Source: Eretmocerus hayati
Lineage: Eukaryota; Arthropoda; Insecta; Hymenoptera; Aphelinidae
Direction of reading: 5' to 3'
Length of the DNA: 64,000 nt
Assembly: GCA_029851415.1 (NCBI GenBank)
Contig: CM056743.1
Span: forward strand, 77,332,186 to 77,396,185
The notes under the pieces were generated by a model. The model was not told where the DNA came from and ran no database searches. It saw nothing but the letters and a program-made list of their open reading frames with translations. Below, one piece after another: positions 1 to 12,000 of the stretch; positions within the stretch are counted from its first letter, which is position 1, and each line of letters opens with the position of its first letter. The position numbers were made by a program, and so were the translations under genes.

Positions 1-137
1 CTCCAAGTGACTTGCCCTGGCCGAGGATGCGAGCGCAATGATGCAATTCAAGGCTGGCAGCCGTCTGCTGCAAAAACTCTATCTCTCTCTCTCTCTCTCG
101 CGCGCGCGCGCTCTGTGTATATGGTCATACACACACA

Positions 138-177
<40 letters not shown>

Positions 178-541
178 ATACACATGTCACACGTTAAATC
201 TCTACCAGTTTTGATCTTATATATATCATCGAATAGAGCTCCAGGTGACTTGCCCTGGCCGAGGATGCGAGCGCAATGATGCAATTCAAGGCTGGCAGCC
301 GTCTGCTGCAAAAACTCTATCTCTCTCTCTCGCGCGCGCGCTTTGTGTATATGGTCATATACACACACGCCTAATACACATGTCACACATTGAATCACTA
401 CCAGTTTTGATCTTATACATATCATCGAATAGAGCTCTAGGTGACTTGCCCTGGCCGAGGATGCGAGCGCAATGATGCGATTCAAGGCTGGCAGCCGTCT
501 GCTGCAAAAACTCTTTCTCTCTCTGTCTCTCTGTTTTTCTC
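1..541 (+). repeat. Left terminal repeat of Polinton-1: tandem array of ~195 bp units
   Basis: At least two full units and one partial unit are visible. The shared block beginning gacttgccctggccgagg recurs at about 9, 248 and 444. Each unit contains a TC/CG-rich microsatellite, an AC run and a conserved segment ending near a gagctc motif. The same units lie in reverse complement at 26,243-27,012, so these arrays are the terminal inverted repeats of the element between them. The first unit is longer because of an expanded (AC)n run at about 130-175. The array continues beyond the left edge of the window, so the true terminus and target-site duplication are not visible. Confidence 0.85.
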
Positions 542-594
542 ATTCCATGTCTGGAGGTGGAATGAAATCAGAATAATGGTTGCATCGATAGCCT

Positions 595-1107
595 TTATTC
601 ATCTTTTTCATTACACAGTACAAAATTGTCGCTATTGCTCGTCGGCCAATCATCCTCTTCAACAATATCAATATTAGATGATTCGATGCAGCGAATGAGC
701 TCTAATTTGTTCATCTCTCCCCCACACACAATCTCGTTCACTTTACCGAATAATTTACGCAGGAGAGAATATTCAGGCTCAATCTTCCTTGCACAAAGTG
801 CCCCAACATTCTGAATTATTGAGCCTGAGTAGAAATCGTAATAGTTGCCAGTCTCGAAACTATGAAAATATAGATCATTGATCCATAAATCAAGATGCAC
901 CATGTTGAATTCAAAGTGAGCACTGTCTACACATTTTTCACACACTTCATCATCATTGTGCAAGTTTATACTGATTTTTGACTCTCCTGGTAGCACTTGG
1001 AAATCTTTAGATACCCTCCGCCATTTGTACGACTGTAATTGTTCAGTCCTCTTTGTCTTGCCACTACTATTGAGAAAATGTATGCAAATATGGGATTCAT
1101 TCCCCAT
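595..1107 (-). CDS. Uncharacterised 170-residue protein, Polinton-1 left-end gene
   Basis: This is an open frame of about 170 codons from an ATG at 1107 to a stop at 595, just inside the left terminal repeat and divergent from the polymerase gene. I do not recognise a domain. The protein is acidic at its C-terminus (EEDD followed by Asn/Ser-rich residues and a final Glu-Lys-Asp-Glu) and contains a CEKC pair and scattered cysteines. The N-terminal part looks beta-rich. Its place beside the polymerase suggests an early or regulatory function, but that is only positional inference. It has no internal stop, unlike several other genes of the element. Confidence 0.5.
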   Translation of the reverse strand: MGNESHICIHFLNSSGKTKRTEQLQSYKWRRVSKDFQVLPGESKISINLHNDDEVCEKCVDSAHFEFNMVHLDLWINDLYFHSFETGNYYDFYSGSIIQNVGALCARKIEPEYSLLRKLFGKVNEIVCGGEMNKLELIRCIESSNIDIVEEDDWPTSNSDNFVLCNEKDE

Positions 1108-1364
1108 CACGAGCTTTGGACAGTTCTCAAAAGCGTGTGCAAACGAGCACTTGCTAGCAAAGACTGTTTGCGAGTTGCAAATGAGTCGGTATGCTAGTCA
1201 GATATCCCCTCTCTGCTAGTAACAAACCACTTTTTATTCTGTCTCGCGAGTTTAGTTACGCGCGCGCTTGTGAGATAGAACAGTTGTGTATCAAATCTTG
1301 TCGAAGGTGTACCGAGTGGATAGGAGAAGATTATTCGATCGAGTGTGGAGAAGAAGGAGCGAGG

Positions 1365-1607
1365 ATGGATCATCCTTTCGATGTCCAGGCGGTCACGTAC
1401 CAGGAATACTGCGGAATAAAGAGAGTATTTGTTTCTAAGAACGATCTGATTGCACTAGACCCGCAGCTCAAAGAGCTCAAAAATGTTGACTATTACATAC
1501 GCTTCAACGATCCTCCAGACGCTCGCAAATTTTGGATTGTCGAGAAAGAAACGGACAAAGTATTGTTTAAAATATTTACAAGTGTTCATTCTACGATGAC
1601 TATGTAA
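1365..1607 (+). CDS. Uncharacterised 80-residue protein
   Basis: This is a short open frame from an ATG at 1365 to a stop at 1605-1607, on the same strand as the downstream polymerase. The frame is open further upstream to about 1191, but only with a non-ATG start. The sequence has mixed charge with alternating hydrophobic residues (for example KRVFVSKNDLIALDP and KFWIVEKETDKVLFKIF), which reads like a small folded alpha/beta protein rather than random translation. I recognise no family. It sits between the left-end gene and the polymerase of Polinton-1. It could also be a first coding exon of something longer. Confidence 0.4.
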   Translation: MDHPFDVQAVTYQEYCGIKRVFVSKNDLIALDPQLKELKNVDYYIRFNDPPDARKFWIVEKETDKVLFKIFTSVHSTMTM

Positions 1608-3514
1608 GTGTTGAAAAAGTTGAGAATGATTGCGAAGAAAGATAATAAAAAATAATTCATCGACATTATGTTTTGATTGATTCATATTGTTACGCATTTA
1701 CCTCTCCGGATGGCTAATTTTTTGGTGATATTGCAACGGTTGTCGGGAAACAAAATGAGATGAGAAAGAAATGATGTGAATCCAAGTGACTCGTCTCTTT
1801 ATCGACCTTGGATCATTTTACATATCATCGGCCTCGAGACAAAAGAAGAAGAAGAAAAAGGTAAAACTGGAGAGAGAGATGTAAAAGATTTGAGGGGTCG
1901 AGTGTGTATAATAGGACAGTCTTTGCTCTCGAATTCGCAGTTGTGAAAATGGCGAGATCGACTCCAAAGATACCGATTATTCTCATATTAGTTTCCGAGC
2001 AGTGTGATAAACTCATCTCAGAGTATAGTGAAGTAAGCAAGGAAGATCTTGGTCAGAATGATCCTGAACGTATTACAAAGCTGAGAAGAAAGTTTTCTTG
2101 TCTGATTAAACGTATCTCGGATATTTTGAAATACCCAAGAATCACTTTAGAATTGGCGGCGGGATATAAAGCTCGGCTGGAAACTCTGCACAACGATTTG
2201 AAATCCAAAGAAATGAAGTTGGAGAATATACTCCACTCGCGCACAAGATCAGAGTTGGGAGATCTTATCTTCTTCGAGGGGGAGTCAGCCTTCAAGAATC
2301 GGATCAGAACCGGGATCGTTGGAAATATTTCATATCGAGACTGCATGCTCTTTCTCAATGATTCTAGACCATTGGTACTGAAATATCTGCGCCCAATCCT
2401 CAAGAATTTCAAATCAATCAAAGTTGATTTGACATTCAATGCATATTTCAAGATCAAAGACGAAAACTCAGCTATAAAACATCTTCAAACTCTTTATGAG
2501 AATTTATTGTACCCAGCAAAACTGAATAAGTGGTACGACGAATCTCTACAATTTTTGGATCGTGAATTATCAGATTTTGAAGACTCTGGAAGCGGATGGG
2601 CACTGGAAGAGATATTGTCTCTGAAAATCAGCGTCGTCAAGACGAACTTGTTGAGTGGATCTGGTAACACTGAGCTGCCCAAATGGATCAGTGATAAGCA
2701 TGCTGTGGTGAATATAAAAACTGATGATTATTCATGTTTTGCTTGGTCAATAATGGCGGCCATATTTTCTCGGAAAACTTGCTCTTCGCGCCAAAATTCA
2801 ACGTCCAGTTACCCTCACTATAAAGATTATTTAAAGTTGAAGGGTATAGAGTTCCCTGTGACAATCAAGGCAATACCCAAGTTTGAAAATCGGAACCCTA
2901 AAATTTCCGTAAATGTGTACGGTGTTGAGATGAAGAAGTACAAGTTTTATCCGCTATATCTGACCAGTGAAGAGCGATTGATCCATGTCAATCTTCTCTT
3001 GATTCAAAATGGTGATCAATATCATTATTGTTTGATCAAGAGCCTGTCGCGATTGATTTCCAAACAAGTGAGCCGTCATGGCCATGGAATTCACGTTTGC
3101 AATAGATGTTTACACTGTTTCTATTCAGATTCAAAATTAAAGATTCATCGTGAAAGATGTTTAGCGAAGAACAAATGTGCAATCACGACACCTTCAGACG
3201 ATGAAAAATACTTGAAGTTCTCAAATTTCTACAAGGAACAGACTGTCCCCTACGTGGTTTATGCAGACATAGAAAGTTTGCTGCAAGAAACAAACGAAGG
3301 ATATTTCATGGAATCTGACGATATCAATCTGAGAAAGCTGTATCGATTGAAGGTAGTACAGAATGCGTTCCAGAAACATATAGCCTACAGTGTGGGCTAT
3401 TATCTGCATCACGCGTACGATGAAAACAGATGTAAATACGATTTTGAAAGAGGAAAAAGATGTGTCGACTGGTTCGCTCAGCAACTACAGACAATCGCCC
3501 ATGAAGTCGAGCAA

Positions 3515-3591
3515 GTATATATCAGATTATTCTTTCGCTCTCTCCACACATTCTTCTTATTCTACCACTACTAATCGCAACCGATGCTCAG
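3515..3591 (+). other. Intron 1 of Polinton-1 polymerase
   Basis: The exonuclease-region exon ends at 3514 with a codon boundary, followed by GTATAT. The acceptor ends in CTCAG at 3591, after a pyrimidine-rich stretch. The intron is 77 bp, phase 0. Without splicing, the frame runs into a stop at 3572-3574. With splicing it continues into the conserved CxxC...DHDH module, so splicing rather than decay explains this break. Confidence 0.75.
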
Positions 3592-3739
3592 GAACTCAAA
3601 AACCCCATTCCACTGATCATGTCCGAGGAAGATGAGAAAGCATTTCAAAATAGTACTCACTGTCACATCTGTCGTCAGCCTTTCGATAGAGAAAAAGATG
3701 GTGATAATCGATCCGTTCGAGATCATGATCATTTTTCAG

Positions 3740-3807
3740 GTAAGGGAGAATTTTTCGGATCAATATCCGAGTGACATCATTAAATAGACAAATGATTATT
3801 ATTCCAG
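3740..3807 (+). other. Intron 2 of Polinton-1 polymerase
   Basis: This is a 68 bp GTAAGG...CCAG intron, phase 1, placed immediately after the DHDHFSG segment of the zinc/HNH-like module. The downstream exon resumes with the expected basic/aromatic residues and the H..CN pair. The second polymerase in this window has an intron (45,037-45,090) within about 4 nt of the homologous position. Confidence 0.75.
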
Positions 3808-6043
3808 GTGAATTCCGGTCAGCGGCCCACTCGCTTTGCAATTTAAAATACAGGAATGTGTATAACATTCCAATAATCATACAAAATGGCGCCCATTACG
3901 ATCTGCACCTACTGATCAGAAGTGTTGCTAATAGCATCCCAGGTGAGGTCAAAGTCATACCTCGCAATACAGAAAATTACATCTGCTTTTTCAAAATGAT
4001 ACCTGGAACTCGGATACGTCTGTCTTTCATAGATTCGATAAAATTCCTGAACGAAAAGCTTGAGACATTGGGGAGCTACTTACCGACTCATCGCAAAAAA
4101 TTCTGTACAGTAATTTTCGCGATCAGATTGATGCAATTTCCATGAAAAAAAATATGACGGATCAGGAAGTGTTCAAACTTGTTGAGAAAAAATCGTTTTT
4201 CCCCTACGATCATGTCAATAGCCTCTCGCGATTGAAGGAGAGAAATATGCCCGAACGAGACAAATTCTTCAATATTTTGACGGATACAGATATATCCGAG
4301 ACCGATTACGCGCATGCTTGTCAAGTGTGGAATACATTTGACTGTCAAAATTTGGGGGAGTATTCTGATTTGTATTTGAAGATAGATGTGTGCCTCTTGA
4401 GCGATATTTTCGAAAACTTTCGACAAAACTGCCGAGAAAACTATTCTTTGGACCCCGCTCATTATTGCACACTTCCAAGCTACGCAATGGATGTCATGCT
4501 TTCGAAAACGGGTGTAACATTAGAACTACTAACCGATATAGATATGATACTTTTCTTCGAGGCAGGTATTAGAGGGGGGCTTAGTCAAGCTTCTTTGCAT
4601 TACGCTAAGGCTAATAATAAATATATGAAAGATCACGATCCGTCTCAGCCAACCTGAACAATCGCGTACCTTGACGTCAATAACCTTTACGGAAGGAGTA
4701 TGTGTTGCAAATGACCATATCAGAATTTTGAGTGGGTCGAGGATGTGTCGGAATTTGATGTGTTATCCATCGATGATGAGTCGGATGTAGGATATATTTT
4801 GGAGGTGGATCTCGTCTATCCTAAGGAGCTCCACGAAATACACGCCAGTTTCCCTTACTGTTGCGAGAAACTTGTGCCTGCGAATAGTGTAAACGACAAT
4901 GAGAAGCTCATGGCTACTCTTTACGATAAACAAGACTACATCTTAAATTATCGCGTTCTGAAGCAAGCAATCAAGGCAGGATTGCGCGCGAAAATCAAGC
5001 GTATACTGAAATTTGATCAGAAAGATTGGTTGGCTAGTTACGTCTATTTAAACACTCGTCTGAGGCAGCAAAGCACCGACCCCTTCCCTGCTAATATGTT
5101 TAAACTAATGAATAATGCAGTATTCGGTAAGTGCATGGAGAATATTCGCAATAGAATGAATTTGAAATTAGTTAGACGTTGGAAAGGTAGATATGGGGTT
5201 GAGTCTTATGTCTCGCTTCCACAATTCAAGAGAATGACGATCTTTGATAAAAAATTGGTTTCTATAGAGCTATCTCAAACTAGCATACGCATGACTAAGC
5301 CATTATATGCTGGCCAAACCATTCTCGATCTTTCAAAATATTTGTTGTATGAGTTTTATTACGGATTCATGAGAGAAAAATTCAAAGATTATCCCGAAAA
5401 TTGCAAGCTCTGCTATACTGACACCGACTCTCTGATCCTGAAGCTAGATTCTTGCGATTTTTACGCTGAAATTGTAAAAAATAATAGTGAAAGGTTTGAT
5501 ACAAGTAATTTCCCAATCGACAACGAGTTTGGGATCATTCCGCAGAATAAACGAGTTCTAGGATTAATGAAAGTCGAGTATGGACCCAGAATTATTCGAG
5601 AAGCTGTTTTTATCCGATCGAAATCGTACAGTATTCTGATGGACGATGAAGAAGAGAAAAATGTGGGAAAAGGAATAAACAGAAGCGTGCTGAGGAACAA
5701 AATCAGCTTTCAAGACTACAAACGTTGCCTATTTGAGAGAGAGTACTTGTACTGCGACCAAAAAAATATAGTGTCAAAAAATCACCATTTGTTCACTACT
5801 AGTGAGAGAAAATTGGCTATAAACCCATTTGACGATAAACGCGTGACATGCAATGATCACATCAATACTTTCGCTCATGGAGACTCTCGTTTAGAATTGT
5901 CATGAAAATAAATGAGAGTTGAATTGTTATGCATTGATTCATTGATGAGAAACCCACCCACCAATTAAAAGCGTCGAGCACCATTCTCTCTTTCAAGGGA
6001 AATAATGACTTGAAACATTTTTTTTCTTAGTAGTAGTGCCAAG

Positions 6044-7476
6044 TTCACGGTTGGCCTGAACTGACTTTAACCCAAAGGTGCTTGCCCCTCAGAATTGATT
6101 TTTCTCACTTCAAGTACATGATAAATGGAAGTATTTCCCGCAAAAAAGAAAATCTTTCATCGAGCCGTTTTTTGAAAAAGTGAAATTTATGGTTTCTGAT
6201 AGGAATTTCCATACTAATCTATCCATGCGCGATTAAAATGCAGTTGTCGGCCGACTTCCCGGAAATTTATTCTTGATTACATCGAAATACGTTGAAATCC
6301 ATCAAAAGGATAGTTTTTAGAAACGATTTCATAGTACATGCGAATATCCAGAATCCGACGATGTCGAGAGACAAGCAATGATGTCGCACGGTCGGCCTAA
6401 ACTGACTTCAGCCTAAAGGTCCTTGCTACTCAGATTTCTCCTTTTGTCTTCTAGTACGTGATAAATGGTAGTTGTTTCCCGCAAGAATGAGAACATCCGA
6501 CGGAGCTACAATCGAAAGAAGTCAAATTGAAATATTTTGAATCTTGATTTTAACATTAGTCTCAGAATAATCACGGATGAGCTTCGAAATCGACCTTTGA
6601 TACATATTTGCGTGTATCATTATTATCCAGAAAGTATAGATCAACAATAATCAATGCTCGGAAGTTCATGAGAAAAAACACACTTCAAAGTGGAACAATT
6701 TTATGAATAATAAATCACGATTTGATTGTGCATACTGTTGTACACACACAAAGCTGTAACAAGTTTCTCGTTATATTGAGGATATTTGCTTCATGCAATT
6801 TTTTCATGTTAAGTTGAAGTCAAAATTTGTTCATTCCATGAATTGCTCACTATAGAATCCGAAGCCCATCCTCTTCATCTCACAAAATTATTCAAGGTGA
6901 AAGAATACCGCGTGAACTTTCGGGGAAACTGGAATCTCCAACTCTAAATAACTTCTTCAAAAGGTTCCTACACACGATCTATAACTTGTTTCCAGTTCAT
7001 TCCCGGAACACGAACTCACTACTTCCCTGAAATCCTTGAATGGCTGAGCAAATTTCTTGATGCGGTGATGATTTGGAGTCTGCAGTAGATCAGCATTTTC
7101 CAGCAGTTTCTTGCAAGAATTTCCTTTGAAAGCGGGATAACCTCGACTTATCTCACGTTCAACGTGACAAGTGTTTGCCCAATCTAGAGATTCTACTTCA
7201 AAATATTTCATCATATGCATGAGAATAGAATTGACTACGCGAATCATTAGATGTTACTCTGGCGAAGGAACAAATTCTGCATTTTAATCGTGCATGGATA
7301 GATTACTATGGAAATTCCAATAAAAAACCATAAATTTCACATTTTTCAAAAACGGCTCGACGAAAGATTTTCATTCTTGCGGGAAGAACTTCCATTTATC
7401 ATGTACTTGAAGTGAGAAAAATCGATTCTGAGGGGCAAGCATCTTTGGGTTGAAGTCAGTTCAGGCCAACCGTGAA
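6044..7476. mobile_element. Foldback/MITE-like insertion with ~200 bp terminal inverted repeats
   Basis: The block at about 6044-6242 (starting ttcacggttggcctgaac) recurs in reverse complement at about 7278-7476, with some 85-90% identity by eye. A degraded third copy, in the same orientation as the left one, lies at about 6385-6510. The rest is AT-rich. A weak 96-codon minus-strand frame (6957-7247) inside has no family I recognise and may be noise. I could not define a target-site duplication. The element sits between the polymerase and the coiled-coil gene of Polinton-1, so it harmed no gene. Confidence 0.75.
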
Positions 7477-7520
7477 GTTTTATTGATCATATGATTATAG
7501 TTACACAAAAAGATATTATT

Positions 7521-8573
7521 TCAGTTTTTCAAATGTTTTTGGATATTTGCATCCAATTTTGAAAATTTTTCAATAGCATCGCGGATTATTCTCCTGTTAT
7601 CATCAATTTTTCTTTCGAGGCTCTGATTATTTTGAGGCTCCTTCTTGATTTCATCTTGAAGCGATTCAATGGTCTTTCCAAATGATTTCAATTGATCCTT
7701 GAACGTATCCAGGATACCATTCATCGTACTGTCCTTCACTTCTAACTCGTTTTTGGTCTCGGTGATGTTGCTAACTATCTTGGCCTGTCTATCAATCAAT
7801 TCGTCCATGTAAGCTCGAGTGTCGTTGTATTTGAAATCCATATGGGCAATATCACGATCCAATCTCTCGACCAAACCATTGGTCTTTTGTTTCAGCCCAA
7901 TTATTTCTGCAGTGAGGTGACCTGCAACGATACGATGAATTCCATTCAACTCATCCTGTATGTAATCCTTGAGATTTTTGAAATCTGAAACAGTTGTTGC
8001 ACAAATCTTGGAAATTTTTTCATACTGTTCCATGAAGTACACCATCTTCTCCTCCAATCCTTCAATTCTGTCATCAATCTTTGAAAATTTCTCCCCAGAA
8101 ATTTTAGCATGATCAGTGAACAGTTTCACAGAATTGTTCACTTGATTCTTGTAGGATAAATTATCGACTTCAGCTTGCATCAGTTTATCCTTTGCATCTT
8201 GTAACAAGCCTTCATTTTTCTTGAATTTCAAATAAAAGCTATCCATTGTCTTCTCGCGATCCTGGTTCTGCTCCTCGATGTTTTGCATTTTTGATACAAT
8301 GCCATTGGTGAACAATTCAAATTCAGTTTTGAATTTTTCGTGCTCATCCATTGCTCTGGCGTAATACGCTTTCTTATCTTTGAAATCCGCTGAGGAAAGA
8401 GAGGAAAAATAATTTGGTTAGACATATATTCACCACCCGATGCTGTAGCACGTCTAGATCGATGACTTACCAATCATTGCATCAAGTATTTTCCCCTCAT
8501 CCTCCATCTTGTCGCCATGTTTCGATGATGATCCAGATTGAACAAATTGTTTCTTCATCGCACTCGCAATCAT
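7521..8573 (-). CDS. Two-exon coiled-coil protein of Polinton-1 (~323 aa)
   Basis: Exon 1 runs from an ATG at 8573 to 8471, and exon 2 from 8389 to the stop at 7521. The intron (8390-8470, 81 bp) has GTAAGT and CTCAG ends, and the joined frame is continuous through 324 codons including the stop. Apart from a short N-terminal Ser-rich segment, almost the whole protein is heptad-like and rich in Glu, Lys, Asp and Gln, with few Pro or Gly (for example IDDRIEGLEEKM and LKSFGKTIESLQDEI). This indicates a long alpha-helical coiled coil. It could be a virion core or fibre-like structural protein, or a cytoskeletal-type scaffold; neither is proven. It lies 25 bp upstream of the 3' end of the next minus-strand Polinton gene and is intact. 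Confidence 0.7.
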
Positions 8574-8597
8574 CTTCACTTGGTTTTATGGATAGGT

Positions 8598-9062
8598 TCA
8601 CCTTTTCACAATCTCAAATGAATAATACCAAGGTTCGAAGAAATTAAACAAATTTATACCATGTACCCCCCCCTCTTTCAACTCCTCGATTATATTCAAT
8701 ATTTCGTTCTCTAAACTTGTATTGCCTGCTGCTGTAGATCTAATCAGCAATTCTAATCTCTGGACAAGCTCATTAACGTCATTCCAGTACACATAATCAG
8801 CCGGAGAAGTGGTATCATCGTGCAGTGTCATTGAATCGTTCCCCGAACTTTTCCCACCAAAACTCTCAACCCTTCCCCCGATTGGTTTGCTGCATCAGAT
8901 GTTTTCAGCAACGGTTGGATAATATCTTTGTACTTTGAACCTCTGTTACTCTTAACCCTACTGCCTGGATCATTCCCGATTCGATGCGCTGACGTTGCCT
9001 CCAAAATTCTCTTATATTGCATGAGATCGTGCGAGGTGTAGTTTCTGGGCTGTGATTTGAAT
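8598..9062 (-). pseudogene. 3' half of a split Polinton protein gene
   Basis: This is the C-terminal part of a large uncharacterised protein that recurs in arthropod Polintons (from memory of family layout). It contains a basic segment with RVKSNRGSKYKD and a C-terminal module with DYVYWNDVNELVQRL...AGN...EIL.IIEEL. The N-terminal half is at 16,496-17,400. The two are separated by a 7.4 kb insertion, and the frames match when it is removed together with one ATTA copy. A one-base shift near 8850-8862 separates the KYKD part from the YVYW part, and a G-run near the C-terminus (about 8665-8672) may be another indel. On the raw sequence this fragment is fused in frame to the truncated gypsy integrase, giving a misleading chimeric frame at 8828-9931. 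Confidence 0.75.
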
Positions 9063-9066
9063 ATTA

Positions 9067-12000
9067 TGCAGCGCTCAGCCACAGACATATTGCATGCCTT
9101 AACTAGTACCTTATCACCTATATTGAATTTGGTAAACTTATTTTTCATATTAATTTTCAAAGCCCTTTTTTGACCTTTCTGAGATATAAAATTTGCAACG
9201 AGTGCCAACTTTTGATCATATAGTAAATCTATAGGTATTTCTATTTTTACCCACTTTTCCCAAAATCGAGATGGTTTTATGCCCATTTGCAATTCAATCG
9301 GTGTAAATTCAGTAGTGGAATGAAATGATTCATTGATGATTGTTTGGATAAAATCTGTCCATCGAGCCCAATTTTTATGGTTTCCGGACGTAAGTACTCT
9401 AAAGAAATTTCCTAATTCTTTCATATATCTTCCAATATTATTGGAAGCAGGGTGACGTATGCTAGAATAAACTACAATAATACCTTCTTGTTGCAATCTT
9501 TTTATCCAAGCTTTTGACGTGAATTGCGCACCATGATCTGCTTGAATTCTCTTTGGGCACCCATATTTGGGAATATAATCATCACAAATTTTTCTCAATA
9601 CTGTCTTTGTGGTCGCATTTTTTACTGGGTATAAAACTAAATACTTTGTGAAAACATCCATTACCGCAAAAATGTGTTTAACTCCACCTCGTGATGTTGG
9701 TAATGGCCCAAAAAAATCTACAGATATCAAATCACGCGGTCCATTAGGAATAATAGGCCGAGATTCTACGCTCACATGCTGATTATAAATTTTGTTGCGT
9801 TGGCATGAATCACATACCCTAACCAATTCAGCAATAATTTTCCGTAATTTGTAGCTTGTAAAATCTTGCTCTATCATTTTTCCACATTTTCTACCACCTA
9901 TGTGTCCATAGACTTCATGTATCTCTTTCACAAATAATTTGGCTAAACTCTGTGGTAAAACAACCTTACTGTTCTATTGTAAAACTTGATCTACTAGTGT
10001 ATAATCCTTGAATTCATGAGACTCTTGTAGTTTAACAATTATTGGCTTAAGGCGAACATCTTTTGCTTGTTCAAAACTCAAACTTTTTAATTTTTGTCTC
10101 AAATCATTGGATGGTTTACGTGCTAAAATCTCGCAAACTGAAAGATCTTGAGATGGTTCCATTTTATTCTCATTTATCTGAATTCTACGTAGAGTATCAG
10201 CACCAATATTTTTCTTACCTTCAATATGTTGAATTATAATTTGAAAGTCTTGAATTGCTAGAACCCATCTCATCAACCGTGAATTCAAAAATCTACAAGT
10301 CATTAAATAACTCAAGGCCTGATGATCACACATAACAAAGATTTTTGCTCCAAGGATAAAAGTTTTGAATTTGAGCAAAGCCCATAAAATGGCCAATAAT
10401 TCGTGTTCTGTTGTGGTATAATGTTTTTCTGCGCCTTTGGTAGTACGACTAGCCATTGATACTACTTGTTGAATCCCTTGGTCATCAGTTTGACACAAAA
10501 TTGCCCCCAACCCGGTTTTAGATGCGTCACTATACAAAAAAAATGGTCTATCTTTTTTAGGATGAGCCAAAAACATTTTATGATCAAATAACTCCTTTAC
10601 TCTATCAAATGCATGCTGCTGTATATCAGTCCATCTCCATTTGATCCCGGCTCGTGTAAGTTCTAGCAAAAGCTCTGTTTCATGCGCCAGTCTATCCGTA
10701 AACTTTGCACAAAAATTTACCAACCCGAGGAACCCTTTGAGATGATGGATGTTTCTAGGAACTGGGAACTTCTTTATGGCTTCTAATCTCTCTGGATCGG
10801 GTCTCAATCCCTCTTTAGACAGTATGTGTCCTAGAAATTTAATTTCTTCTTTGCATAACTCCATTTTGTCAAAGTTCAATGTGATACCCTCTTCAAGAAC
10901 TGTTTGGAAAAATAATTCAAGATGCTCTAAATGCTCATCAAAATCTTTCGACACTATCAGCCAGTCATCGACAAAATCAATCAGAAACTTGTTTAATTTC
11001 ATCAAAATTTTGTAGGCCGCACGTTTAAGGGCTGCACCACTTATTTTGAGTCCAAAGGGCACGACTAAAAACACATATGTTGTTCCTTTATAAACAAATG
11101 CTACATATTGTTGAGACTCTTCATCCAGAGGAATTTGCCAAAAACTAGAAGTTAGGTCGAAACTCGACATCATACCAATATTATTACATTTCTTAAACAC
11201 ATCCTCCATCTCTTCAGCTCCATCGTGATCTTCTTCAGATTTTTCATTAAAACCCCTAGCGTCTAGACATATTCTAACATCCCCATTCCGCTTGATCACG
11301 ACAACAATTGGGCTGATATACGAGCTTACGCCATGACGGATAACCCTCAACTTTTTCATTCTCTGAATTTCAACATCAACCTTATCACGATGTTGAAATG
11401 GGATTGGATACGATTTTCGCTTGAAAGGTGTTTTGTCTCTCATTCTCAATTTGTATTCAAAATTCTTAAATCGACCAGGGCGTTTATCAAAAATTCTTCT
11501 AAACTTTCTCAACTTTACCTTTAATTCTTCCTTTTCTTGAGAATTCAAAACAGAAATTTTGTCTACTTTTCTATCAATCTCCTCATCATATAAAATATAA
11601 ATCACCTCTTCTTGATACACTGGTGGTAATTGCTCGTCACTTTCAAAGATTTCATTTACTGTATTGATGCATTTTTGTCTAGTATCGTTAAGTTCACTTT
11701 CACTTATGGAAGATTTTACATATTGAATTTCATGACTTTTACCATTGATATCAAATATTATTGTATCAGTCTTTACATTTATTAGTGTGCCCAAATTCTT
11801 TAAAGTTTCAATTCCAAATATACTATTTCTTGCTAACTTGGGCACCACAAAAAAATCTACTTCAATGAGAGTCCCCTGGATTTTACACCTGGGCTCTCAA
11901 TTGCTTCTTTAATTTTACAGATTTTTCTCCAGTAAAACCAGTAGCTTGCATGTTTGTTAAAGGTAAAGTTGGAAATTTCTTCCACAATTCGTAATAATTC

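Larger units (their letters stand above)
1949..5905 (+). pseudogene. Polinton-1 protein-primed family B DNA polymerase, spliced and disrupted
   Basis: The gene encodes a protein-primed family B DNA polymerase of Polinton type, which copies the element's linear genome. Coding starts at the ATG at 1949 and proceeds through two short introns (3515-3591 and 3740-3807). Domains in order are an N-terminal extension, a C2H2-like CNRC...H finger near 3100, the exonuclease I motif YADIESLL near 3260, a zinc/HNH-like CHIC...DHDHFSG...H..CN module spanning intron 2, polymerase motif A (DVNNLYG, about 4675), motif B (NNAVFGK, about 5110) and motif C (YTDTDSL, about 5415). It is broken by a frameshift in an A-run near 4096-4101 and by in-frame TGA codons at 4655-4657 and 4712-4714, around motif A. 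It is therefore a decayed copy, although motifs B and C and the C-terminus read cleanly. Confidence 0.9.

Noticed and set aside
7..677. ORFs in the left terminal repeat encoding His/Thr and Val/Cys runs
   Set aside because: They are translations of AC/GT microsatellites and are mirrored in the right array.
3390..3635. Separate 81-codon ORF overlapping the polymerase exon end
   Set aside because: Out-of-frame shadow created where intron 1 begins.
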